The position numbers and the translations under genes are program-made. Under the pieces are notes generated by a model that was not told the origin of the DNA, ran no database searches, and saw only the letters and a list, made by a program, of their open reading frames with translations. Below are positions 7,626 through 15,721 of a stretch of 44,241 nt of DNA, piece after piece. The stretch lies in the NCBI GenBank assembly GCA_938036825.1, contig CALHWD010000002.1, positions 1 through 44,241 of the forward strand, in the 5' to 3' direction. Source of the stretch: an uncultured Candidatus Saccharibacteria bacterium. Lineage in GTDB: Bacteria > Patescibacteriota > Saccharimonadia > Saccharimonadales > Saccharimonadaceae. Within the stretch, counting starts at the first letter, position 1. The number at the start of each line of letters is the position of its first letter.

Positions 7626-9929
7626 ATGGCACAGAGATATGATGAGTATAGTGTATCGCTCGCAGGAGATGCTAAGCTGCAACTTAAGTCACCAAGTGGC
7701 GACACACTTCCTGTTGAAAGAACTAAAAAACCAGCAAAAAAAGATCAACACACCATGCATGACAGTGTTATGCTGTTGCCGATCGATGAGACGATCAAAA
7801 ATATGACGCATGGAACATTTGAGTATTCACAGTCATCGAAGCAAGAAACAGGTCCTTCTCGACTGAAGAGTTTCTATGATCGTCAAAGCGATCGGATAGT
7901 CGAGTCTCTAGATAGGCGTAGGAGAGAGATAAAAGGATTACAAATAATAGAGCAAGATGATATTGAAAAAGGCAAGCTCTCTAAGGCGTATGAGCACGCA
8001 AAGATTCGAAGACGCAAACAGGCTATTAATCATTTTGTAGCCTCTGTAGCAGCACCAGTTTTTGCTTTTGATATGGTAACAAAGATTCCTCGGCCAATAG
8101 ATCGAGGAGAGTTAGAAGCAGAACAGAAGCGCCACACACTCACTCTTCCTGAGGCTGTAATACCAGAAACAAAAGATCTTGCAGTGGAGATGCCAAATAC
8201 CATACTTACTACAGTAGGTAATAAGCAGGAGCCATCTCCTGCTCTACCGGTTGTAGAAAGCTCCACGCGAAATGAAGCCGAAGCACAGCAAAACCAATCA
8301 CCAACTCCCGAGCAAACCTCACTAGCTGAACAAGAGCAACATACTAGTGAGGACGCAGCCATCGCTCGCGTGCAAGCAGAGGTCGCAGCGCTGACTGATG
8401 AGAAGATTCAGGAGATTAACGCAGCAGAGTCGGCGACGGATGCGGTGTTTGCCAAAGGTATGGCAGACATTGCGGTGCAGAGCAAAATTGCGCATGAGGT
8501 GATCTTGCCGTATTCGGCGGAGGGGATTGCCCAGCTGGAGACGATGCGCAGCGACGCACTTGCCACCTTGCAGCAGGCCCTCGACACGCGCAATCGGGGT
8601 GCACAGCCTGCCGCTGCTCCAAGCCAAGAACTAACCCCAAGCGGAGCTCAGGCAGAGCTTGCTCCTGTACCAATCTCGACGAGTGAGCAAGCGCCACAAC
8701 CAACCGGCTTCGAAGCGCAGGTGAGTGAGCTGACAGATCGTACCGCTCAGGAGATTATGGCTAGCGGCTCAGCCATGGATGCAATCCGCATGAAGGGCGA
8801 GGCGGCAAGCACAGTGCTGAGCATGGCAGCGCACGAGCTGATGCAGCCATACCTCTCGCGCGAAGATGCAGCGCAGCTCAAAGGCATGCGCAACCAAGCA
8901 CTCGCAGCACTTCAGGCAGCGCTTGACGTGCGGCTGGAGTCGCCAGACTCACACCAAGCCACCTCTGTAGCGACAGAGAGTCAGCCTCTCGCAGAAGCAG
9001 CACAGGCCCCCGAAGCAGCGCCAGCAGAACAAACACACGAAGCAGTTGATGGCAGTGTTGAGGAGAATCGCGCAGCAGCTATTAAAGCGGCTACAGAAGT
9101 AGAGGGGGAGAAAAAAGACCGATTGACACGTCGGGCACAGACTGCTCTACATATGGCCCGAGAAGCAATGCGGGCTGTAAAAGATTGGTTTAGCCAGAAA
9201 GTGCCAGATTCAAAGCCAACACCAAATCGCCCTCTCAAAGACCATTCTTTTACCAAAGCGTCTAATGGCGAAGCGCATAAGCAACCAGCAGCAGTTGATA
9301 CTGAAGCCCAAGCTGTTCAGCCACACGTGCCATCACAAGAGATGTCAGCTGCTAATACGGAAGATCTCTTTGCGCTTGCAGAGGCAGCAGGGATTGTTAG
9401 GGGAAATAGCGACCCTGGTGAGCCAGTCGTGACGAGCTACGATGAAGCTACTCATCGTGGTGAAGGCGAGCCAGAAGAGCTAGCTGAGGTCATCAATTTC
9501 CCAGCTGGTGCAGAGCAGCCTCCCGCTGACGATGAAGCACCCACCGAAGAACTCGAAACTGTCGCCAAGGCAATCAACACGCAAGAGGATGCCCCGCTTT
9601 CGCGCGATAAAATGCGCCAGATGGAGCAAATAGCAAGAAGCAAGATACAGCTTGGTGAGTATGACTTGTGGGCGGAGATGAGAAAGGCTGACCTCAATGG
9701 CGTAGAGGTAGATATTGATGGCCTCATCAAAAACACTCGCACAGCGATACAACAAAATGTGCGAGGCTGGCTCCAAGAAGAAGGCCGGCAGCACCAAGCA
9801 AGCGGTCTATACCTGAGCACGTTAGAGGCACGAACGATGGAAAGTGCGGATAGTGTCCTTGAGTCGATCAAACAGGCGTATATCAAAGCCAAGCAAGCAC
9901 GAGAGAGCCGACAGGATAGCGCAGCCTAG
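7626..9929 (+). CDS. Large Ala/Glu-rich protein with two about 80-residue repeats
   Basis: I do not recognise a named family. The 767 residues begin with a basic, polar region (to about 200). A Glu/Gln/Pro-rich linker leads to two imperfect copies of an alpha-helical unit at about 244-326 and 361-441. They share the pattern V-x-x-L-T-D-x-x-x-Q-E-I, then AHE(V/L), Y, QL, MR-x-(D/Q)ALA-x-LQ-A-LD. A long acidic, disordered stretch follows, then a helical C-terminal domain (about 665-767; QLGEYDLWAEMRKADLNG). There is no signal peptide or membrane helix, so it is likely cytoplasmic and may be a scaffold. The start at 7626 is set by the promoter position. Three small genes follow at short spacing. 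Confidence 0.85.
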   Translation: MAQRYDEYSVSLAGDAKLQLKSPSGDTLPVERTKKPAKKDQHTMHDSVMLLPIDETIKNMTHGTFEYSQSSKQETGPSRLKSFYDRQSDRIVESLDRRRREIKGLQIIEQDDIEKGKLSKAYEHAKIRRRKQAINHFVASVAAPVFAFDMVTKIPRPIDRGELEAEQKRHTLTLPEAVIPETKDLAVEMPNTILTTVGNKQEPSPALPVVESSTRNEAEAQQNQSPTPEQTSLAEQEQHTSEDAAIARVQAEVAALTDEKIQEINAAESATDAVFAKGMADIAVQSKIAHEVILPYSAEGIAQLETMRSDALATLQQALDTRNRGAQPAAAPSQELTPSGAQAELAPVPISTSEQAPQPTGFEAQVSELTDRTAQEIMASGSAMDAIRMKGEAASTVLSMAAHELMQPYLSREDAAQLKGMRNQALAALQAALDVRLESPDSHQATSVATESQPLAEAAQAPEAAPAEQTHEAVDGSVEENRAAAIKAATEVEGEKKDRLTRRAQTALHMAREAMRAVKDWFSQKVPDSKPTPNRPLKDHSFTKASNGEAHKQPAAVDTEAQAVQPHVPSQEMSAANTEDLFALAEAAGIVRGNSDPGEPVVTSYDEATHRGEGEPEELAEVINFPAGAEQPPADDEAPTEELETVAKAINTQEDAPLSRDKMRQMEQIARSKIQLGEYDLWAEMRKADLNGVEVDIDGLIKNTRTAIQQNVRGWLQEEGRQHQASGLYLSTLEARTMESADSVLESIKQAYIKAKQARESRQDSAA

Positions 9930-9941
9930 CGGTAGAAAATC

Positions 9942-10283
9942 ATGAGTGCAGCACCCCTCCCAATAGATGATGACAACCCTTTCTCATCTCTCATCACCCA
10001 GCACGACCTCGATCGCCTTGGGATTACAACGCGCGACTCGGCAGCGCTGCTGCGGGAGGTAAATAACACGCTCTATGAGCGGGTGGGGCTGGAGGTTATT
10101 AGCCGCTTGTCGGACGATGACCTCGATGAGCTGGTGCGCCGTCAGGAAACGGACGATAGCGCGGCGCTATTTGCCTGGCTGTCGCAGCGGGTTGCCCACC
10201 TCGACGAGATCCTGAGCGACGAGCGCACCCTCATTCTCGGCGACCTAGCCAAGAAGGCTGATGAGCTGAGCGATGCAGCGTGA
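9942..10283 (+). CDS. DUF5663-like small protein
   Basis: The 113 residues match the pattern I associate with DUF5663, a domain common in Patescibacteria and of unknown role. An L-x-x-L-G-I start is followed by a helix with ERVGLEVISRLSDDDLDEL and then a short acidic turn before FAWLSQRVAHLDEIL. It starts 12 nt after the 767-residue gene and ends 3 nt before the next ORF, so the three probably form one operon. The family name is from memory of its pattern. A second protein of the same type is encoded at 10644. Confidence 0.8.
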   Translation: MSAAPLPIDDDNPFSSLITQHDLDRLGITTRDSAALLREVNNTLYERVGLEVISRLSDDDLDELVRRQETDDSAALFAWLSQRVAHLDEILSDERTLILGDLAKKADELSDAA

Positions 10284-10286
10284 GTA

Positions 10287-10538
10287 TTGTGTGAGGGTTG
10301 CAGTCGTATTGGTGCGAATGTGCTGATTGATGACCACGCGAAGCATCTCAACACCATTCTTGCGATGAATGACGAATGCCCAGCCCCTGCGATGCGCCGC
10401 ATTGTGCATACCATTCTCTTTGGTGAATATCCATGGCAGCCATGCCCAGACGAGCGTGATAGCCGCATCATTAGTTGCTCCACCTGGCCAGCTGTTGAGC
10501 GCACAATAGCGCAAATCGCTCAGGGCGAGGAGGTGTAA
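10287..10538 (+). CDS. Small hypothetical protein, 83 residues
   Basis: The frame opens with TTG at 10287, 3 nt after the stop of the DUF5663-like gene. It reads MCEGCSRIGANVLIDDHAKH and contains five cysteines (CEGC near the start, then three single Cys). A GTG further in (10320) is an alternative start. Codon choice looks coding: G/C-ended codons and no rare-codon clusters. No family is recognised. A CxxC and scattered Cys could bind a metal, but the spacing matches nothing I know. It is likely the last gene of the repeat-protein operon. Confidence 0.5.
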   Translation: MCEGCSRIGANVLIDDHAKHLNTILAMNDECPAPAMRRIVHTILFGEYPWQPCPDERDSRIISCSTWPAVERTIAQIAQGEEV

Positions 10539-10590
10539 CAGAGGTAGACAACACTACTAAGGGACATTACACCATATTTTGCCATTTTTA

Positions 10591-10620
10591 TTGTGCGAGA
10601 GGTGGATTGTTTGGTATACT
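10591..10620 (+). promoter_or_regulatory. Promoter of the second DUF5663-like gene
   Basis: TTGTGC (10591-10596), 18-nt spacer, TATACT (10615-10620) with an extended -10 TGg just before it. Confidence 0.7.
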
Positions 10621-10643
10621 AGGGGTAGGAGGAATTGAAAGAA

Positions 10644-11183
10644 ATGATTCTAGATGATGATTTTTTGCAAGAAATTGGTGTAGCAGACTGGCCGTTAGAA
10701 GTGCAGCAACGGTTTCGCGAAGGTTATGTAAATGTTCTGCAGCTGTGTGTTGGAACAATCCTGAGTGATGGCTTAAGCGAAGCGCAACTAAGAGAATTTG
10801 AGACGTTAATGGAGGATGACGCTGCTGCTATCACTGCATGGATTGACGACCACGCACTAGATTACGAGAATGATAAAGATTATCACAAGGTGCGGAGGAA
10901 ACAAGAGAGAGAGGCTCGGGAAGAAGGTAGGGAAGTTAGTCAGTTGGCACTCTTCTCTGAGTATGTACAAGGTAAATGGTTAAAGAAAAATCGACCAGAT
11001 TACGAAAATGTCGTTACGCGGACTGCTGAGAACCTTAAGAAGTTAGCGGCTCAAGACCCAGAGAAATTCCTAACAAAAGAAGGTCTGACAAGTATATTTC
11101 AAAGTGTTGACGGTATTGGCGGTGATACGCCAGACGAGCTTGAGGGTGGCCACCCCGACCCTGATGTGGCGCTTGCTGCGTAG
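10644..11183 (+). CDS. DUF5663-like protein with VALAA C-terminus
   Basis: The first 80 residues follow the DUF5663 pattern: LDDDFLQEIGV, then a helix, then LSEAQLREFETLMEDD and ITAWIDDHALDYEND. The next 60 residues are a charged helical region (KVRRKQEREAREEG), and the tail is acidic and glycine-rich, ending in DPDVALAA. The function is unknown. A TTG at 10635 is in frame but only 2 nt from the aggagga site; the ATG at 10644 has the better spacing. It is a single-gene unit with its own promoter and terminator, just downstream of an operon encoding another member of the family. The VALAA ending is shared with the KGG protein. Confidence 0.8.
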   Translation: MILDDDFLQEIGVADWPLEVQQRFREGYVNVLQLCVGTILSDGLSEAQLREFETLMEDDAAAITAWIDDHALDYENDKDYHKVRRKQEREAREEGREVSQLALFSEYVQGKWLKKNRPDYENVVTRTAENLKKLAAQDPEKFLTKEGLTSIFQSVDGIGGDTPDELEGGHPDPDVALAA

Positions 11184-11198
11184 TGATGATGACCAAGT

Positions 11199-11240
11199 AA
11201 AAACACGTATGACCCCTGTGAATGCAGGGGTTTTGTGTTT
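11199..11240 (+). terminator. Intrinsic terminator
   Basis: Core stem acccctg/caggggt extended by aaaacac/gtgttt. It lies between the DUF5663-like gene and hairpin repeat copy 2, and could stop transcription from both sides. Confidence 0.8.
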
Positions 11241-11264
11241 GATTAGCTTCTTTGATTAGTCTCG

Positions 11265-11375
11265 CAATGCCTTGCCATCGAACAAGAAAATATCTGGAGG
11301 CCAGCGGCTGGGCAAGTGAAAAAGGCTGCTTCTATGATCTGGCCGGAACATTTTCGGTGCGATGGCAAGGCATTG
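11265..11375 (+). repeat. Hairpin repeat element, copy 2
   Basis: A perfect 16-bp inverted repeat (caatgccttgccatcg at 11265-11280, complement at 11360-11375) encloses the conserved core. Inner stems are gaaaat/attttc and ggccag/ctggcc, separated by the internal loop atctgga opposite ggaac. The apical region (about 11306-11338) is variable. It lies between convergent genes, 25 nt after a terminator. The core matches copy 3 almost exactly over both arms, but the outer stem is unrelated in sequence. Confidence 0.85.
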
Positions 11376-11550
11376 TGTTGGCTGCGGGCTAAACTTGCTT
11401 TACATTCTCCTTGAGCGCCAAGAGGGGTAGATCCTATGATGATTGTGATACGCGCACGAGATGAAGTGTGGGGAGGGTGAGCTAACGCAAAGAGAGTATA
11501 AGACCTTGAGGGCTGAAAGCTTGGTGATTCAAGACTACTATCTACACCAT

Positions 11551-12438
11551 TCACACTCGATACCCGCGCAAAAATGCTGCGGCGCTGAGCTCTTTGCCGC
11601 TGGGGGCGATGAGCTGGTCGATGACGAGATAGGCACCGTCGCTGCAGCGTGGATCGAGCGCGGTAGTAGGCGCTGGCGCGGTGTGTGCCTGAGTGATGAT
11701 ATACTGCCGCTTGCCCAGCTGGAGGCGAGCCCGTGGGTAGTGATGGTAGGCACGTACCATTGCTTCGGCCGCTGCGGCGGTGTGCTGGGTGGGGTCGATG
11801 ATACCACTGGCTTTGGTGAGGAGTTGGCAGTAGCTCGCAGCTGACTCGTCTTGTGGTGTTGGCTGGAGGCTACCACTCACGATGCGGGGTAGGAGCTGCA
11901 CCAGTGCCTCGCTGCCAAGCTGGCCTAGCATGCTGTAGAGCTCGAGCTGCTGCTCGTCGCCACGCAGGGGGTGGGTGAGCTGCGCATAGACCGGCCCAGC
12001 GTCCATTGCGGCGCTGAGCTGCATGATGCTGATGCCAGTGGTGGTATCGCGATTAGCAATGGCACTCTCGATCGGTGAGGGGCCGCGATAACGTGGCAGG
12101 AGCGATGGGTGGAGGTTGATAATCCCTGGGGAGAAGCAGTCGATTACTACTTGGGGGATGATCTTGCCAAAGCTCACCAGCACGCCAACGGGCTGGCCGA
12201 GCGCTTGGATATCGGGGATGATGTCACGTAGTTTGGTGGGCTGTAACACTGGAATGCTATGCGCCAGAGCAAGCTGCTTGACTGCCGGCTGGCAGAGCTG
12301 CTTGCCGCGCCCCCGCCGGCTGTCTGGCTTAGTGATAACCAGCCGGACGGGGAAGTTATGTTCCAGCAATTGCGCGAGGCTAATGGCGCTGAAGTCTTCA
12401 GTCCCAAAGAATACGATTGGTCTTGATATGCTCGTCAT
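11551..12438 (-). CDS. fmt: Methionyl-tRNA formyltransferase
   Basis: The enzyme formylates Met on initiator tRNA using 10-formyl-tetrahydrofolate. The N-terminus IVFFGTEDFSAISL and the active-site block INLHPSLLPRYRGPSPIE with its Asn-His pair are clear. So is the downstream Asp in ISIMQLSAAMDAGP. A C-terminal OB-like tRNA-binding domain follows (to residue 295). The ATG at 12438 (MTSISRP) was chosen over a longer frame because the homologous region begins there. It overlaps the end of def by 41 nt, the usual def-fmt pair, and shares its promoter. Confidence 0.95.
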   Translation of the reverse strand: MTSISRPIVFFGTEDFSAISLAQLLEHNFPVRLVITKPDSRRGRGKQLCQPAVKQLALAHSIPVLQPTKLRDIIPDIQALGQPVGVLVSFGKIIPQVVIDCFSPGIINLHPSLLPRYRGPSPIESAIANRDTTTGISIMQLSAAMDAGPVYAQLTHPLRGDEQQLELYSMLGQLGSEALVQLLPRIVSGSLQPTPQDESAASYCQLLTKASGIIDPTQHTAAAAEAMVRAYHHYPRARLQLGKRQYIITQAHTAPAPTTALDPRCSDGAYLVIDQLIAPSGKELSAAAFLRGYRV

Positions 12439-12976
12439 AATCAACTGGTTGGAGCTCGCCCTTCTCATCGAGCTGATAAAATGCGCTGGTATCATCGCGA
12501 ATGCGGTCAATAAATACAATGCCATTACAGTGGTCAATCTCGTGCTGTAGCACTCGCGCTAAGAAGCCGTCGGCCTTGAGGCGGATGGTATTGCCATTGA
12601 TATCGAGCGCCTTGACCCGGACGCGGCTGTAGCGTGGCACTTTGCCATAAATCCGACCCGACACGCTCAGACAACCCTCATAATCACTCACTAGCTGGCC
12701 TTCGTATTTGACGATCTCTGGGTTGATGAGGGGGATGAAGGTGCGGTTGTCTTTGTCGTCGAAATCTTCGCGTACAATAACGACTCGCTCTAGCTGATCG
12801 ATCTGCACTGCCGCCAGTGCTGCACTGATCTCGTGTGGGCGGGAATTCTCCCAGTCGATGCTGGCGCTGGTCATGTCGGCCACCAGCTGGCGTGTCTTGT
12901 CGGTAATAACATGCACCCGCTGCGACTTCTGGCGCAAGTGCGAGTTGGGTAGGGTGATAATAGCGTCTTTTTTCAT
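12398..12976 (-). CDS. def: Peptide deformylase
   Basis: It removes the formyl group from nascent proteins. Motif 2 (EGCLS) and motif 3 (QHEIDH) supply the Cys, two His and catalytic Glu of a metal-dependent deformylase. Motif 1, normally G-x-G-L-A-A-x-Q, reads SAALAAVQ here, so both glycines are replaced while the A-A and Gln remain. The start MKKDAIITLPN at 12976 was chosen because a TATAAT box ends 7 nt before it, which excludes the longer frame. The mRNA would then begin at or one base before the ATG, without a ribosome-binding site. Confidence 0.93.
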   Translation of the reverse strand: MKKDAIITLPNSHLRQKSQRVHVITDKTRQLVADMTSASIDWENSRPHEISAALAAVQIDQLERVVIVREDFDDKDNRTFIPLINPEIVKYEGQLVSDYEGCLSVSGRIYGKVPRYSRVRVKALDINGNTIRLKADGFLARVLQHEIDHCNGIVFIDRIRDDTSAFYQLDEKGELQPVDYDEHIKTNRILWD

Positions 12977-12983
12977 TAGCTTT

Positions 12984-12989
12984 ATTATA
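12984..12989 (-). promoter_or_regulatory. Leaderless def-fmt promoter (-10)
   Basis: On the minus strand an extended -10, TGC-TATAAT, is followed by 7 nt and then the def ATG (12976). The same string catctgctataat occurs before rpsU. No convincing -35 is visible. Confidence 0.75.
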
Positions 12990-13186
12990 GCAGATGGTGG
13001 ATGGGGCAAGCGAATAGGAATGAGGTGGGTGGATAATCACGAGCTGTCTTAGTGATATCATCGTAACGAGAATGTTCCAGCTAGATGATGCAAAGAGCTT
13101 GTTTGCTTACTCAGTCGCTGGTCTCCAGATAATTTCTTATTCGATGCATTCGACGCCACCACCAAGACAGTGCAAATATACAGCCT

Positions 13187-15127
13187 TTACAATAGCGACT
13201 GTGGGTCGATATCCACCTGCCAATGTTTGGTGGGTACGTCGGCAATAACAGCGAGGAGGTCGCGGCGTTGGGCGGCTTTGATGACGAGCTGCCAGCGGTA
13301 GGTGCTGCGCAGCCGCTCGTGGAAGGCGGGCGTGGGGCCAAGGATGCTTACTGCGGGGTGGTGCTGGCGAATATGCTGAGCGAGTGCTTGACTATTGCGG
13401 ATGGCGGCTGCCTCCGTCTTGTATACGCAAGTGAGCTTAAGCAGGTGGACGAAGGGCGGGAACTGCCCACGGCGGCGCTTGGCCAAGGCTTGGTGATAAA
13501 ACGCGGTATAATCCTGAGCCAGGCCAGCCTGAATCACTGGGTGCTGGGGCTGATATGCCTGCACCACCACTGTAGTGGCGTGAGCAGAGCGCCCCACGCG
13601 CCCCACCACTTGGGCAAGCAGCTCGAAGATGCGCTCGTTGGTGGTGTAATCGGGCAAAGCCAGGCCAGCATCGGCCTGCACGACCCCAACGGTGCGCAGC
13701 TGCGGCAGGTCGAGCCCCTTGGCTACCACCTGTGTGCCAATGATAATATTGGCTGTGCCATCATAGAGGGCTTGATATTGCTGCTCGAGGCTGCTTGTGC
13801 TACTGCTGTCGCCATCAAAGCGAACAATACGCGCCTGGGGCCAGCGCGCTGCTACCTCTGCCTCGATGAGTTTTGTCCCAATCCCACGGTGGACAATATC
13901 TGTGCTATGGCAGGTGGGGCACATCGTTGGCACTGTGGTGTGGTAGCCACAGATATGACACTGCAGCTGGTGGCGGTCGGCGTGGAGGGTGAGGGGAATA
14001 AAGCAGTGTGGGCACTCGGCTGCCCAGCCGCAGTTGGTGCAGAGCGATACATTGGCGCTGCCACGGCGGTTATGAAACAGCAGCACCTGCTGACCCGCTG
14101 CAAGCGTGGTATCGATAGCGGCGATGAGCTGATTCGACAAAAAGCGATGCTGGGTGAGGTTGCTCCGCTGAGTGAGGTCGACCAGCTGAATGGTGGGGGT
14201 GGTGGCCTCGGGCCGAGCTTTGCTCGGTAGAGTGGCGATCGGCCGCTGGGCGTTTTGCGCCAGATAATACTCGCTGACCAGTGGTGTGGCCGATCCTTGT
14301 ACCACGGTCGCACCATGGTGCTGAGCTAGCACACTCGCGGCCCGCAGCGCCGAGTAGCGGGGGGATTTGTCTTGCTTGTAGCTGGCCTCGTGTGCTTCGT
14401 CGATGATGATATACCCCAGCCGCTGCAGCGGCAAGAAGAGGGCAGAACGTGGGCCAATTGCCACTCGAGGCTGTGTACTTGTCAGAGCGGTTAGCCAGGC
14501 ACGGTGGCGCTCGGCCTCTGTCTGGCGTGAGTGAGTGAGGATGATATCGGCAAAGTGTTGTCGAAACTCCGCCACCAGCTGGGGCGTGAGGGCGATCTCT
14601 GGCACGAGGACAATCACCGACCGGCCTGCAGCCAAAGCGTGGCGTGCAAGCTCGATATACACTGCTGTTTTGCCACTACCTGTCACACCGTGAAGCAGTA
14701 CTGTGCCAGGGCTGGCTTGGCGAATGGTGCGAACGGCCTCTTCTTGCTGTAGATTGAGTGAGAAGGTGGGCGTGCGGCGCTGTGGTGGTGAGCTCGCAGG
14801 GCGGCGCGGCGCGCGGCGCTGCTTGGCAATGCCAGCTGGTAGCACTGTCTGTAGCACAGTGGCGAAGTGCGTGGCATAATAATCGCTCAGCCACTGGCTC
14901 GTCGCTAATAGGGGAGCAGGCAGCGGTGGCAGTGGCACGATGGCATCAAGCGGCTTGGTAGTATATGTCGGCTTTCTGGCGCGCGTCATGATGATGCCCA
15001 CCACCTGCTGCGCACCAACGCTCACCTGCACCACCTGGCCCAGCGGTAATGCTTCTGGCCAGTGATAGGTGAAGCTCTTGCTGGTGGCGCGGATAATCTT
15101 GAGCGGCGCAACTTCGTAATAGTGCAT
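13187..15127 (-). CDS. priA: Primosomal replication restart helicase PriA
   Basis: PriA is a superfamily 2 DNA helicase that reloads the replisome at stalled forks. The N-terminal DNA-binding domain is followed by Walker A GVTGSGKTAVY, the DEAH box (IIIDEAHEASYKQ) and a zinc-binding insert. The insert has four CxxC pairs (CTNC, CPHC, CHIC, CPTC). Helicase motifs V/VI are visible as GTQVVAKGLDLP and VGRVGRS. The 646-residue length is a little short of the E. coli protein. The ATG at 15127 (MHYYEVAPL) lies 7 nt after a TATAAT box, so the transcript is probably leaderless. It is transcribed divergently from the regulator-recJ pair. Confidence 0.95.
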   Translation of the reverse strand: MHYYEVAPLKIIRATSKSFTYHWPEALPLGQVVQVSVGAQQVVGIIMTRARKPTYTTKPLDAIVPLPPLPAPLLATSQWLSDYYATHFATVLQTVLPAGIAKQRRAPRRPASSPPQRRTPTFSLNLQQEEAVRTIRQASPGTVLLHGVTGSGKTAVYIELARHALAAGRSVIVLVPEIALTPQLVAEFRQHFADIILTHSRQTEAERHRAWLTALTSTQPRVAIGPRSALFLPLQRLGYIIIDEAHEASYKQDKSPRYSALRAASVLAQHHGATVVQGSATPLVSEYYLAQNAQRPIATLPSKARPEATTPTIQLVDLTQRSNLTQHRFLSNQLIAAIDTTLAAGQQVLLFHNRRGSANVSLCTNCGWAAECPHCFIPLTLHADRHQLQCHICGYHTTVPTMCPTCHSTDIVHRGIGTKLIEAEVAARWPQARIVRFDGDSSSTSSLEQQYQALYDGTANIIIGTQVVAKGLDLPQLRTVGVVQADAGLALPDYTTNERIFELLAQVVGRVGRSAHATTVVVQAYQPQHPVIQAGLAQDYTAFYHQALAKRRRGQFPPFVHLLKLTCVYKTEAAAIRNSQALAQHIRQHHPAVSILGPTPAFHERLRSTYRWQLVIKAAQRRDLLAVIADVPTKHWQVDIDPQSLL

Positions 15128-15134
15128 AGGATTC

Positions 15135-15140
15135 ATTATA
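15135..15140 (-). promoter_or_regulatory. Leaderless priA promoter (-10)
   Basis: TATAAT on the minus strand ends 7 nt before the priA ATG, the same geometry as at def. The -35 region is poor. Confidence 0.7.
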
Positions 15141-15335
15141 CCCGACAGCACGCGAGAGTGCAGAGGGGCTCGTCTCTCCGTCGCTACTTCATCTGGGCAA
15201 TGTGCAAAACGTGCACATCAATCTTGCTCGCTTCGCCCAAAGCTGGTATGATAAAAAGCAGACACGTGTGTCGTGTGGATGGTTGATGAGTCGCAGTTGC
15301 GAGAGACGAAACGCACAATCAATTGGTGGGTGGTC

Positions 15336-15365
15336 TTGCCAAATTACCATCAAAAAGTGTAGAAT
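15336..15365 (+). promoter_or_regulatory. Promoter of the regulator-recJ pair
   Basis: TTGCCA (15336-15341), 18-nt spacer, TAGAAT (15360-15365). The leader is about 47 nt and has a small hairpin agcga/tcgct (15396-15409) just before the start region. Confidence 0.65.
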
Positions 15366-15418
15366 AAAAAGCAACAGTTGAGTAGAGGTAACGGAAGCGA
15401 GAATTCGCTAAGGGAAGC

Positions 15419-15721
15419 ATGTTAGAAACGTTTATTACATCACGGGTGCGGCGCAAAATCATTGTGGTCTATGCTAAGTATCCGGAGTTCCACACCCATG
15501 TCCGCGGCTTGGCGAAGTTGATCAAAGAAGACCCGGGCAATATCCAGCGCGAGCTTAAGAATCTCGAGAAAGCTGGTTTTTTGATGGCCGAAAAACAGGG
15601 TAATACAAAAATGTATTACACGAACAAACAATATATCTTCTTCAAAGAATTGCAGAGCATGGTGATTAAATCCTCGCAGCAGCAAAAGGGCCAGCAAGCG
15701 GCGGATACTGTGCAGCTCTGA
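15419..15721 (+). CDS. Winged-helix (ArsR-like) transcriptional regulator
   Basis: The 100 residues form one winged-helix domain. A first helix (TSRVRRKIIVVYAKYPEFHTHVR) precedes the recognition segment GLAKLIKEDPGNIQRELKNL. The wing is FLMAEKQGNTKMYYTN. A Gln-rich tail follows. There are no metal-binding cysteines, so it is not a typical metal sensor. It overlaps recJ by one base (TGATG), implying translational coupling. It may regulate its own operon, but no palindrome is obvious at the promoter. Confidence 0.85.
   Translation: MLETFITSRVRRKIIVVYAKYPEFHTHVRGLAKLIKEDPGNIQRELKNLEKAGFLMAEKQGNTKMYYTNKQYIFFKELQSMVIKSSQQQKGQQAADTVQL

Noticed and set aside
10142..10514. Minus-strand ORFs overlapping the small gene at 10287
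   Set aside because: Products are unnatural in composition and the plus-strand frame has better codon choice and operon spacing.
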